Virus record (IMG/VR): IMGVR_UViG_3300035682_000076
Coordinates: 1 to 41,030 of that record
From: a virus
Direction: 5' to 3' (one strand)
Length of the DNA: 41,030 bases
The notes beneath the pieces are model-generated. The model did not search any database, was not told where the DNA came from, and worked only from the letters and a program-made list of their open reading frames with translations. Positions 27,874 to 35,475 of the stretch are shown piece after piece (positions within the stretch are counted from its first letter, which is position 1; every line of letters begins with the position of its first letter). The position numbers and the translations under genes were made by a program.

Positions 27874-29385
27874 ATGAGCTTTTTAAATACAGGATATTCA
27901 GCAACAGTTGCAGCAAGATTAACACAAAAGGGTAGAAACTCTATTGCAAAAGGTAATTTTGTAGTGAGTTACTTTGCGGTAGGAGATTCTGAATACAATT
28001 ATAGCGGTGGAACATCAAGTCAGAATATATTGGCACCATTTGATAAAGATAGTCATATAAAATATCCATTGTGGTATACAAGTGGAAGTACCTTTTTTGG
28101 AATACCAGTGGATGGCTCAAATACTACAATATGTAAGAATTTAGTCACAGCAAATAGTGATTGGACATTGAGTACAGTTTGGGATAAAAATCCGATTGGA
28201 TTAGTAAATACAGGTACAACTAATCCATATGTTGGGGTTAAAAATTTATTAGGTTATTCATCATCTTCAGGACAAACATATAATACAGGTACAACAATAT
28301 ATGACACCACAGGAACTGCGGTAACTATATCACCTGAAGAACAAAAAGCAATTGCAATATTACATTATACACAGAGCGGAACCACTGGCGACCCTTATAG
28401 GTTCTTTAAATATGATGATTACATCTGTATCGATAATACGACCGGTCAAACATCGTTTAATGTGACATTGACCTCAATTATGTATCACAGATTAACTGGT
28501 GCAACATCGGGAGCAACATTTACAATGGGAACCATTGACAAAAAAATGGTATCTAATTACAACTCAAGATATGAATTACCGTATAGAGATTTAGTGGATT
28601 ATACTGGTAATACGGTTGGTAAAATATTTCACAATCAAAAACTTGTAGTATTTGATGATGAGGAAATTGTTGCCGCGTTAGATACATCATCGTCAAGATT
28701 TTATACATTAACAGCACCAAAGGTTGATGTTTTGGTCACAAATAATAACCCAATTACTGGATTAACAACAACAGGTAAAACTATGTGGGTTACGTATAAA
28801 TTTAGTGGAGGTACAGTATCTGATGATTTACCTTGTAATTATTTTATGAAAGTTACAGGGTCGACAAATGATGAAAATGTTACTGTTAAATTTAGTAGTG
28901 GTGGATTTAAACATTTAAATAATGGTTATACAGCAACTCAATTTCATATATTACATCAATTAACAGATAACGGTACAAATCCCGTATCAGATGCTTGGAA
29001 GATTAGAAATTACACAGGTGATTTAAGTTCAATAGATGATTTGAAAACAGGATTCACATTCACAATTAATCAAACCAAATTTGCGGATACAACAACATAT
29101 TCATCAAGTTTGTCTTCATTTGGTGTAGATAGAGCGTTGTCTGGCGGAACAATAACAGGTACGGTTGCATTAGTAAGATCAAGTGATATTGAGGAAATGG
29201 TCTTTAAATTGAACCTACCCTCAAATACCTTTACAACATCTCAGAACCCAACTTTTACTGGAACATCTAAAATAACTGAAGTTGCTTTATTGAACACAAA
29301 CAAAGAAGTATTAGCAATGGGTAAATTAGCAACCCCATTAACAAGAAGTGGTAATCAGGTAATTGAAGTTAAATTAGATTTCTAA
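27874..29385 (+). CDS. Virion structural protein with LTxKGR N-terminal motif, 503 aa
   Basis: The N-terminal segment YSATVAARLTQKGRNSIAKG followed by FVVSYFAVGDSEYNY is a pattern I recall from structural proteins of other large T4-like phages (L-T-x-x-G-R-x-x-[IL]-A-x-G ... F-A-[IV]-G-D-S-E). The rest is Thr/Gly-rich and beta, with EEQKAIAILHYTQSGTTGDP in the middle and TKITEVALLNTNKEVLAMGK-like strands near the end (residues about 470-495). The last region, with alternating hydrophobic positions, fits a fibre or baseplate-attached spike. It is the last gene of the virion block before the replication genes, so its transcript may run to the terminator at 30127-30164. Function not assigned. 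Confidence 0.78.
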   Translation: MSFLNTGYSATVAARLTQKGRNSIAKGNFVVSYFAVGDSEYNYSGGTSSQNILAPFDKDSHIKYPLWYTSGSTFFGIPVDGSNTTICKNLVTANSDWTLSTVWDKNPIGLVNTGTTNPYVGVKNLLGYSSSSGQTYNTGTTIYDTTGTAVTISPEEQKAIAILHYTQSGTTGDPYRFFKYDDYICIDNTTGQTSFNVTLTSIMYHRLTGATSGATFTMGTIDKKMVSNYNSRYELPYRDLVDYTGNTVGKIFHNQKLVVFDDEEIVAALDTSSSRFYTLTAPKVDVLVTNNNPITGLTTTGKTMWVTYKFSGGTVSDDLPCNYFMKVTGSTNDENVTVKFSSGGFKHLNNGYTATQFHILHQLTDNGTNPVSDAWKIRNYTGDLSSIDDLKTGFTFTINQTKFADTTTYSSSLSSFGVDRALSGGTITGTVALVRSSDIEEMVFKLNLPSNTFTTSQNPTFTGTSKITEVALLNTNKEVLAMGKLATPLTRSGNQVIEVKLDF

Positions 29386-29390
29386 CGATT

Positions 29391-29400
29391 TACATTTATT
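29391..29400 (+). promoter_or_regulatory. Weak late-type motif upstream of the resolvase gene
   Basis: TACATTTATT differs from ATATTTATWA at two positions and lies 23 bases before ATG 29424. A resolvase is needed late, at packaging, so a late promoter would make sense. Confidence 0.3.
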
Positions 29401-29423
29401 TTAAATTACATTATATTAGAATT

Positions 29424-30035
29424 ATGAGTATAGATGTAAAATTTAAGAATAAGCCAAAGATACTAGGTCTTGACATTAGCACAAAAACCATAGGGTTTGC
29501 TTTGTTTGATATTTCAGGTTCTAAATTATTGGAACTAACACATTTTTCCCCAAAAATTAAACCACAACCTGAAGATAAGTTGGAAGAACTTATGATGAAG
29601 GCCAATACATTTCAAAGACATTTGGAAGGATATAAAGATATGGGTATTACTCGTGTCATCATTGAGGAACCTTTATTAAACTCAAATAACGTTTATACAG
29701 TAGGGACATTATTGAGATACAACACAATGATATGTAAATTGATTTATGATATTTTTGAGATTGTTCCAACATTCATTTCAACATATAACGCAAGAAAATA
29801 TGCATTTCCTGATTTAGTGGGTCCAAATGATAAAGGACGTAATGTATTATTTGGTGGTTATCCAAAAGACATTGATAAGAAACAAGTTATTTGGGATCAT
29901 GTTAATGATGTATGTCCTGATGTTCAATGGTTGTATGATAAGAATGGTAAATTGAAAAAAGAAAACTTTGATATGAGTGATGCTGCCACAGCGGTTATTG
30001 GTCACTTCAATATGATAAAACAATTGGATAAATAA
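29424..30035 (+). CDS. RuvC-like Holliday junction resolvase
   Basis: The 203-residue protein has an RNase H fold typical of RuvC-type structure-specific nucleases, which cut four-way junctions and branches in replicating phage DNA. The acidic catalytic residues are visible: Asp17 in KILGLDISTKTIGFALF, Glu81 or Glu82 in TRVIIEEPLL, and Asp183/Asp186 in FDMSDAATAVIGH near the C-terminus. Length is near the usual 170-200. The first strand-turn motif is almost canonical for the family. It replaces T4 endonuclease VII (gp49) functionally, as in many phages. It sits alone between the virion block and a 157-base gap that holds a strong terminator. Confidence 0.87.
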   Translation: MSIDVKFKNKPKILGLDISTKTIGFALFDISGSKLLELTHFSPKIKPQPEDKLEELMMKANTFQRHLEGYKDMGITRVIIEEPLLNSNNVYTVGTLLRYNTMICKLIYDIFEIVPTFISTYNARKYAFPDLVGPNDKGRNVLFGGYPKDIDKKQVIWDHVNDVCPDVQWLYDKNGKLKKENFDMSDAATAVIGHFNMIKQLDK

Positions 30036-30040
30036 TATTT

Positions 30041-30083
30041 GGCAACTTAGATTTTATATTACGATTTAGCAATGATATATTTA
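30041..30083 (+). promoter_or_regulatory. Candidate second-class promoter, GGCAACTTA ... TATATTTA
   Basis: GGCAACTTA (30041-30049) is followed 35 bases after its first base by TATATTTA (30076-30083). The same pair recurs at 33322 and 33355 with a 33-base spacing. Both copies begin a few bases after a stop codon. It could start the short RNA at about 30091-30164. Confidence 0.4.
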
Positions 30084-30090
30084 ATAATAG

Positions 30091-30164
30091 GACGGGACAA
30101 GGGTTAAAAGCCTTGTTTGGTTGGTAGGAGGTCAGCGGTGGTGTGCTGGCCTCCATTTTTTTTT
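30091..30164 (+). ncRNA. Candidate short structured RNA ending in an intrinsic terminator
   Basis: This stretch is clearly richer in G and C than its surroundings and folds into two hairpins. The first is ACAAGG/CCTTGT (30097-30102 with 30111-30116), extendable by G-U pairs; the second is the terminator stem at 30127-30154. A promoter-like pair lies just upstream and the RNA would be about 75 bases. It could be a phage small RNA, or only a leader plus terminator between operons. I recognise no known RNA family. Confidence 0.35.
30127..30164 (+). terminator. Intrinsic terminator before the primase gene
   Basis: GGAGGTCAGC (30127-30136) pairs with GCTGGCCTCC (30145-30154) over 10 bp with one G-U pair and an 8-base loop, followed by A and nine T. 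It is the strongest terminator in the window and separates the virion/resolvase unit from replication genes. Confidence 0.88.
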
Positions 30165-30192
30165 ATAAGATTTTTTTGTTATAATATACAAC

Positions 30193-31134
30193 ATGAACAC
30201 CCAAGAAGTAAATTATTCCGCAGTATTTGAAATTTTGGAAGATATATTTGGTGACTATAAGAATCATAATGATTATAGATATCAAGTGTCTTTTGACTGT
30301 CCTGTGTGTTCTCATGAAATCAAAGGGTTAGAAAAAGGTGACGGTAAAGGAAACTTGGAAATCAATTACAAATATGGGGTTTATAAGTGTTGGGTGTGTG
30401 CCGAATCTCACGAAACACACGGTTCAATATATAAGTTAATTAAGAAGTTTGGTAATCCTAAACAACTTAAAAAATATATTTTATTAAAACCAGAAGAAGA
30501 TGAGGATGGTAATAAAAAAGAATATAAACCAGTTAGATTACCAAAAGAATTTATTCCATTTAAAGATGCTAGTTTTGGAATGAAATTAACACCAGGATAT
30601 AAGCAGGCATACAATTATATTAAAAGTAGAAATATAACAGATTTGATGTTACAACTTTATAATATTGGATTTTGTGCGACAGGTGTATATGAAAATAGAA
30701 TCATCATTCCTTCATATGATGAAAATAGAAGATTGAATTACTTTATTGCTCGTTCTTTTTTAAACAAAACGAAGAGAAAATATATGAACCCCGTGGTACA
30801 AAAGGAAATCATTATTTTCAATGAAAGTTTAATTAATTGGGACGAACCTGTTTATGTAGTTGAAGGTGCGTTCGATAGTATTTTCATTCCAAACGCAATT
30901 CCAATGTTGGGAAAGTTTATGGGTGAACATTTATTTAAAAAACTATATGATAATGCAAAAAAAATAATTATAGTACTTGACCCCGATGCGTGGAACGACC
31001 AAGAAAGATTGTATCATAGATTGAATTGTGGTAAACTAATGGGGAAAGTATGGAGTATTAAATTAGAAGGGGATAAAGACATTGCCGATTTACAAGGAAA
31101 CTTAAGTGAATATAAAATGAAACAAATAGAATAA
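30193..31134 (+). CDS. DNA primase, DnaG-type
   Basis: The 313-residue protein makes RNA primers for lagging-strand synthesis. It has an N-terminal zinc-binding domain with Cys36-x2-Cys39 (CPVC) and Cys66-x2-Cys69 (CWVC), then a short linker, and a Toprim catalytic core: Glu224 in VYVVEGAFDSI and Asp263/Asp265 in IIVLDPDAW. The preceding segment with ENRIIIPSYDENRRLNYFIA matches the N-terminal half of the DnaG catalytic core. It is shorter than bacterial DnaG (about 600 aa) and lacks the C-terminal helicase-binding domain, as is normal in phages. It heads the replication operon; TATAAT lies immediately upstream (30180-30185), and the next gene starts one base after its TAA. Confidence 0.88.
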   Translation: MNTQEVNYSAVFEILEDIFGDYKNHNDYRYQVSFDCPVCSHEIKGLEKGDGKGNLEINYKYGVYKCWVCAESHETHGSIYKLIKKFGNPKQLKKYILLKPEEDEDGNKKEYKPVRLPKEFIPFKDASFGMKLTPGYKQAYNYIKSRNITDLMLQLYNIGFCATGVYENRIIIPSYDENRRLNYFIARSFLNKTKRKYMNPVVQKEIIIFNESLINWDEPVYVVEGAFDSIFIPNAIPMLGKFMGEHLFKKLYDNAKKIIIVLDPDAWNDQERLYHRLNCGKLMGKVWSIKLEGDKDIADLQGNLSEYKMKQIE

Positions 31135-31135
31135 C

Positions 31136-32005
31136 ATGAATTTAAAAGACATCTCATTAGAGATAAATGACTTATTAGAAAAGAGACGACAAGAATTAGA
31201 ATTAACATTCATAGAAGAAGAACACATTTACTATATGAAAGATGTTGATGGTGAAGTCAAAAAGAACTTTCCATCTGTATCTAAAATCGTTAAGAAATTT
31301 CATAAACCATTTGATGCTGATGGTATGGCACTTAAAATGGCAAAAGGAGACCCTGAAGGACAATCACAATTACTTGCTGAATGGAAACAAGCGGGTGACC
31401 TATCAACTAATATGGGTAGTCGTGTTCACTTTGAATTGGAATCTGAATTGATTGGTCGTTTTGATAACTACAAAGAAGTTAGACAACCAATATTTGAAAT
31501 TAATGAGGAACAACAACGTAAGAGTGATAACATGATTATTGCGGGAAAACAATTTCTTGATTTAATGTTAGAACGAGGTGGGGTATTGTTAGATACTGAA
31601 ATCGTATTAGGTGACCCGACAGAACAATACACAGGACAACCTGATAAAGTATGGTTGATGCAAAACAAAGAGAAAGATGGATTTGGTTTTGTTATTACAG
31701 ATTGGAAGACGAATCAACCAAAAAACTTTGAGGTTCATCATTACACTGGTAGATTATATCCACCATTTAACAACTATCATGATAACGCTTTAGGTCATTA
31801 TTTTTTACAACTTCCATTATATGGTAGATTACTACGTAAGATGTTAGAAGGTACAAAATATAGTGATACTAAATTATTGGGTAATGTTGTCGTTTTATTA
31901 AAAGATGATTCAACTTTTGTAGAATATAAAGTTCCACATCAAATCAATAATGCAATCCAAACAATGGATTTATCAAAATATATTTCAAGATGGTCAAAAA
32001 AATAA
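31136..32005 (+). CDS. PD-(D/E)XK nuclease (RecB/Cas4-like fold)
   Basis: This 289-residue protein carries the ordered motifs of the RecB-type nuclease family: GSRVHFELE (His98), a lone acidic Glu155, GQPDKVW (Asp170), the ITDWKTNQP hallmark (Asp189 and Lys191), and QLPLYGRLL (Gln225-x3-Tyr229). The order H-E-D-DxK-QxxxY is that of Cas4, AddB-C and lambda-exonuclease-like enzymes that resect DNA ends. No Cys cluster for an iron-sulphur site is visible, so it is unlike Cas4 proper. Between primase and gp47 it probably prepares ends for recombination-dependent replication. The N-terminal 45 residues (LEKRRQELELTFIEEEHIYY) form a helix plus strand. It overlaps the gp47 gene by 16 bases. Confidence 0.85.
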   Translation: MNLKDISLEINDLLEKRRQELELTFIEEEHIYYMKDVDGEVKKNFPSVSKIVKKFHKPFDADGMALKMAKGDPEGQSQLLAEWKQAGDLSTNMGSRVHFELESELIGRFDNYKEVRQPIFEINEEQQRKSDNMIIAGKQFLDLMLERGGVLLDTEIVLGDPTEQYTGQPDKVWLMQNKEKDGFGFVITDWKTNQPKNFEVHHYTGRLYPPFNNYHDNALGHYFLQLPLYGRLLRKMLEGTKYSDTKLLGNVVVLLKDDSTFVEYKVPHQINNAIQTMDLSKYISRWSKK

Positions 32006-32808
32006 TTCATATTGCTGATTTACATATTCGTACAATTCAAATGCATGATTTGTATAGAGAACAATTTGAAACATTAATTGATGAGATACGAGAACATAAT
32101 ATCGTGTGGCATCAAGAAGGTATTCAGTATGAAGAAATTCGTATAGTTGTTGCGGGGGACATAGCGCATCAGAAAATAAATATTTCTAATGAACAGTTAT
32201 TATTAACAAGTTGGTTCCTAAAAGAATTATCCAAATATGGTAAAGTTGTAATTATACCAGGTAATCACGATTTCTTGGAAAATAACACACAACGTATGGA
32301 TAGTATAACACCAGTGGTTCAGTTATTAGACGACCCAACTATTGTTTATTATAAAGATAGTGGTGATTATATGGATGATAATATTCAGTGGGTTGTTTAT
32401 TCACTATACCAACATAACTCACGTCCTGAGTTTACAAAAGATGAAAGTAAATTAACAGTTGGATTATTTCACGGACCTATTATGGGGTTATCAACTGATT
32501 TAGGATATGAGTTTGAGGATGCGTATGACCAATTAAACTTTGTTGATTTAGATTTATTGTTATGTGGTGACATTCACAAGAGACAACAATTTACATTACC
32601 AAACGGAGGACATGCAATTATGGTTGGCAGTTTAATACAACAAAACTTTGGTGAAACAGTTAAACATCACGGGTATGGTATTTATGATGTGGAAACAAAT
32701 GAATATACATTTCATGATTTGGACAACGAACAACCGTTTCTTCATTTCTCAATAAACGATATAAAAGACATTGAAGATGGAAAAGAAACACACGTTAATC
32801 TTGGATAA
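31990..32808 (+). CDS. 47: Recombination nuclease subunit, T4 gp47 / SbcD / Mre11-like
   Basis: The 272-residue metallophosphoesterase is the nuclease half of the gp46-gp47 complex that resects broken DNA in phage recombination. All Mre11-family metal-site motifs are present: Asp10 and His12 in IADLHIR, Asp57 and His60 in VAGDIAHQK, Asn92-His93-Asp94 in IPGNHDF, His161 in GLFHGP, and His196 in CGDIHKRQ. It is shorter than T4 gp47 (339 aa), so the C-terminal capping region is reduced. Its partner, gp46, lies 2.7 kb downstream at 35475-37808, separated by four genes, including a restriction-modification pair. Start ATG 31990 overlaps the previous gene by 16 bases. Confidence 0.92.
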   Translation: MVKKIIHIADLHIRTIQMHDLYREQFETLIDEIREHNIVWHQEGIQYEEIRIVVAGDIAHQKINISNEQLLLTSWFLKELSKYGKVVIIPGNHDFLENNTQRMDSITPVVQLLDDPTIVYYKDSGDYMDDNIQWVVYSLYQHNSRPEFTKDESKLTVGLFHGPIMGLSTDLGYEFEDAYDQLNFVDLDLLLCGDIHKRQQFTLPNGGHAIMVGSLIQQNFGETVKHHGYGIYDVETNEYTFHDLDNEQPFLHFSINDIKDIEDGKETHVNLG

Positions 32809-33316
32809 GGAGTTCATACAATTTTGTGAATTAAATAACATAACAGATATTGAGAAACAAGCAGAAGAAACCTTCAATAGAGGGTTTTCTTTATTAAAAT
32901 ATGGTGAGATACCAAATGGTAATAAAATTAGAGAAATTGTTGAAGTAACTAAAGAAATAATCAAAGAAGTTATTGTTGAAAAAATAGTTGAACGTATTGT
33001 TGAAGTTCCCGTTGAAGTCATTAGGGAAGTCATTAAAGAAATAACAATAGAGGTACCTGTGGAGGTCATTAAAGAGGTCGTTGTTGAAAAGAAAGGTAAG
33101 AGTAAAACCGTAACTAAAGAGGTGATTAAAGAGGTTCCGGTTGAGAAAATTGTGGAAGTTATTAGGGAGGTAGTTAACAATGATGAGATAGATAGGTTAA
33201 TGAAAGAGAATGAAAAACTTAAGACAGATTTAAATAATATTACAAATTCACTATCCAAATTAGGTAAGGGTAGATTAATGAAGAATAGTAATATGAATTC
33301 ATTATACGACGAATAA
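32777..33316 (+). CDS. Val-Glu-Pro repeat protein with coiled-coil end, unknown function
   Basis: This is a 179-residue protein; I choose ATG 32777 (MEKKHTLILDK) over TTG 32771. The N-terminal 50 residues look like a small folded domain (QFCELNNITDIEKQAEETFN). Residues about 54-134 are repeats of the type VEVPVEVIREVIKEI and VPVEKIVE, alternating Val/Ile with Glu/Lys, likely an extended charged strand or coil. Residues 137-165 (NDEIDRLMKENEKLKTDLNN) form a coiled coil. Similar repeats occur in many phage and bacterial proteins without known function. It overlaps gp47 by 32 bases, so a link to the recombination complex is possible. No catalytic motif. Confidence 0.75.
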   Translation: MEKKHTLILDKEFIQFCELNNITDIEKQAEETFNRGFSLLKYGEIPNGNKIREIVEVTKEIIKEVIVEKIVERIVEVPVEVIREVIKEITIEVPVEVIKEVVVEKKGKSKTVTKEVIKEVPVEKIVEVIREVVNNDEIDRLMKENEKLKTDLNNITNSLSKLGKGRLMKNSNMNSLYDE

Positions 33317-33321
33317 TTTCC

Positions 33322-33364
33322 GGCAACTTACTTTTTTTTACGGAATCTTTTCTCTATATTTTTA
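33322..33364 (+). promoter_or_regulatory. Candidate second-class promoter, GGCAACTTA ... TATATTTTTA
   Basis: GGCAACTTA (33322-33330) precedes TATATTTTTA (33355-33364) by 33 bases, like the site at 30041. TTCCG (33318-33322) and CGGAA (33341-33345) also form a 5-bp inverted repeat around the element. It would drive the membrane-protein and restriction-modification genes and gp46. Confidence 0.42.
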
Positions 33365-33375
33365 ATATTAAATTA

Positions 33376-33681
33376 ATGATTATGATGAATTTTATTATGT
33401 GGTTGTTCATTTCTTACGGGGTATCAAACATTATGGTTTTCGGTAGTATATTCAACACACCAAGAGAATGGATTACAAGAAAATCAGAATGGTTTGGAAA
33501 ACTGGTGAATTGTATGATGTGTCTACCCTTTTATGTTGGCATTTTTATGTCACTAGTACTTGGTAGTTTGACAAATAAATTTTTTCCATGTCCTTGGTAT
33601 ATGTGTTTATTTTTTGATGCCGTATTAACCAGCGGATTAGTCTACTCGTTTAATGTCTTGATTGAAAAATTAGAAAAATAA
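33376..33681 (+). CDS. Small membrane protein, DUF1360-like
   Basis: The 101-residue protein has three likely membrane helices: residues 3-25 (NFIMWLFISYGVSNIMVFGS), about 48-70 after NCMMCLPFYVG, and about 78-95. The pattern YGVSN-x5-GSIF-x15-FGKL-x2-C-x2-C-x-P-F-[YW]-VG resembles DUF1360-type proteins, whose CxxC precedes a membrane helix; function is unknown. Two further starts (33382, 33385) are possible. Its TAA overlaps the endonuclease ATG (TAATG). The likeness is remembered, not searched. It might alter the host membrane, or be an accessory to the recombination genes. Confidence 0.7.
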   Translation: MIMMNFIMWLFISYGVSNIMVFGSIFNTPREWITRKSEWFGKLVNCMMCLPFYVGIFMSLVLGSLTNKFFPCPWYMCLFFDAVLTSGLVYSFNVLIEKLEK

Positions 33682-34385
33682 TGACACAATCTAATATATT
33701 AAGAGAAAGTGTTAATCAACACACAGTAAAAAATAACGAATCAAAATTACAAGATGAAAATATTTTAGAAATTTCATATCAAATACACGAAGAAATGAAA
33801 TTATTATATCCTAATTATCATTTTGGAGTTGATGTTAATTTTCCAATTACCAATTTAAGAGATATGGTTTATTCAGATGTTGAAGTTAACGATAAAAGTT
33901 ATTTTAAACCTGATGGTGGATTATTATGGGTTTTAATAAAAAATAAAAAATATAATTATTTATTTCCTGAACAAAAAAGACAAGGAACTAACGATAAAAG
34001 ATTAATTGAGGGTAAAGATAAACAACCACAAGGTAATGCAAGTGAAAGAATTGCGGATAAATTATGTATTGCTAGAATACTTTTTGGTGATGAAGATATA
34101 TTTCCTTTTGTGACGTTTTTTCAAGGGTGTGATTTCTATGAACCAGAATCAACAATACCTGATAGAATAAAAAGAACTTTTAATTTTATCGAACCTAATA
34201 TTATACATTATGAATGGATAAAATTACAAAAAAATAATAATGTAGGAGGTAGTTATTTTATGAGAGGACACTCAATGAACGAAGCCCCTGGATCAAGTGA
34301 TTGGACAAAAATTGAAATGTATAGTGTAATGAAAAAAATAGCTATTTATAGTATACAATATTATATAAGAAAATATGGAAAATAA
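33681..34385 (+). CDS. EcoRI-family type II restriction endonuclease
   Basis: The 234-residue protein matches the core of EcoRI (277 aa). The PD-(D/E)XK active site is Asp78 in YFKPDGGLLW, Glu97 and Lys99 in FPEQKRQG; EcoRI has KPDGG (Asp91) and AEAKHQG (Glu111, Lys113), nearly the same spacing. The EcoRI recognition segment GNAIER is matched by GNASER at residues 118-123, whose Asn, Glu and Arg contact the bases of GAATTC in EcoRI, and PFVTFFQGCDF matches EcoRI PYVLFLEGSNF. So cleavage of GAATTC or a close variant is predicted. The gene looks more AT-rich than gp46. It overlaps the methylase by 11 bases. Likely roles are attack on host or competing phage DNA, or stabilising the locus. Confidence 0.88.
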   Translation: MTQSNILRESVNQHTVKNNESKLQDENILEISYQIHEEMKLLYPNYHFGVDVNFPITNLRDMVYSDVEVNDKSYFKPDGGLLWVLIKNKKYNYLFPEQKRQGTNDKRLIEGKDKQPQGNASERIADKLCIARILFGDEDIFPFVTFFQGCDFYEPESTIPDRIKRTFNFIEPNIIHYEWIKLQKNNNVGGSYFMRGHSMNEAPGSSDWTKIEMYSVMKKIAIYSIQYYIRKYGK

Positions 34386-35475
34386 AGATTATTTAAATAA
34401 ACAATTAATTACTTATTTAGGTAATAAAAGAAATTTAATTGATTTTATTGATACTGTGGTAACAATAGTAAAAACGGAATTAAATAAAGATAAACTTAAA
34501 ATACTTGATGGGTTTTCAGGGTCGGGAGCGGTTGCTCGTTATTTTAAACAACATTCGTCTATGTTAATTACTAATGATTTTGAAAATTATTCTAAAATTA
34601 TTAATGAATCATTTTTGTTAAATAAATCATCTATAGATGAAAGTGAAATTTTAAAATACGTTAAATTATTAAATGAAAAAAAGTATAGAACAGATTTAGG
34701 TGAAGGTATAATTGAAAAATTATATGCTCCTAAAAATACTAAAAATCCACAAATAGATGAAAGATGTTTCTATACTAATGAGAACGCAAAAATAATTGAT
34801 AATATAAGAAGAACAATTGATTTAGAAGTTCCAGATTACTTAAGGGATATTTTTATATCTATTTTACTTTTTAAAGCTTCAGTTCATACAAATACTTCTG
34901 GAGTATTTAAAGGTTTTTATAAAGGACTTAAATCTCCAATAGGTAAGTTTGGTGGGGAAAAAGAAAACGCATTAGAAAGAATCATGGGAGAAATAAAAAT
35001 GGAATCAATACTATTAAGTAATTATGATTCTAATTGTTTTACTTTTCAAAAAGATACCAATAGATTAGTTGAAGTATTAGATGAAATGGATTTAATTTAT
35101 TATGACCCACCGTATAACCAACATCCATATGGATCTAATTATCATATTCTTAATACTTTAGTTGATTATGTGGAACCAAAAGAATTATCAAAAGTATCTG
35201 GAATACCAAAAAAATGGAGTAAATCTAAATATAATAAGAGGACATTAGCAATTAACGCGTTAAGTGATTTAATAAAAAAAACAAATTCTAAATATATTAT
35301 GATATCTTATAACAATGAAGGATTTATAAGTTACGATGAAATTATAAAAATTTGTGAGGAAAAAGGTGAAGTAAAAGTGTTCGATGAAAATTATCCAGCA
35401 TACAGAGCAAGTAGAAATTTAAAAGATAGAAAAATAAATGTTACTGAATATATTTTCTTAATTAAAACTTATTAA
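34375..35475 (+). CDS. Adenine-N6 DNA methyltransferase, D12 class, cognate of the EcoRI-like enzyme
   Basis: The 366-residue enzyme transfers a methyl group from S-adenosylmethionine to adenine. N-terminal YLGNKRNL and LDGFSGSGAVARYF (residues 14-60) form the AdoMet-binding motifs X and I; the catalytic motif IV is YYDPPYNQHPYGSNY near residue 240. The long region between them would hold target recognition, the alpha-type order of Dam and other D12 enzymes. This differs from M.EcoRI, whose catalytic motif is NPPF and which belongs to a separate family. Pairing with an EcoRI-type endonuclease suggests a mixed-origin system or shared GAATTC specificity. It overlaps the endonuclease gene by 11 bases and its stop overlaps the gp46 ATG. 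Confidence 0.88.
   Translation: MENKDYLNKQLITYLGNKRNLIDFIDTVVTIVKTELNKDKLKILDGFSGSGAVARYFKQHSSMLITNDFENYSKIINESFLLNKSSIDESEILKYVKLLNEKKYRTDLGEGIIEKLYAPKNTKNPQIDERCFYTNENAKIIDNIRRTIDLEVPDYLRDIFISILLFKASVHTNTSGVFKGFYKGLKSPIGKFGGEKENALERIMGEIKMESILLSNYDSNCFTFQKDTNRLVEVLDEMDLIYYDPPYNQHPYGSNYHILNTLVDYVEPKELSKVSGIPKKWSKSKYNKRTLAINALSDLIKKTNSKYIMISYNNEGFISYDEIIKICEEKGEVKVFDENYPAYRASRNLKDRKINVTEYIFLIKTY

Noticed and set aside
31136-32005. Cas4 identity for the PD-(D/E)XK protein
   Set aside because: No four-Cys iron-sulphur cluster and no cas genes or CRISPR nearby, so a recombination nuclease is preferred.
32749-33258. 169-aa antisense ORF rich in Ser and Thr opposite the Val-Glu-Pro repeat gene
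   Set aside because: Shadow of the repeat gene; no upstream promoter and low-complexity content.
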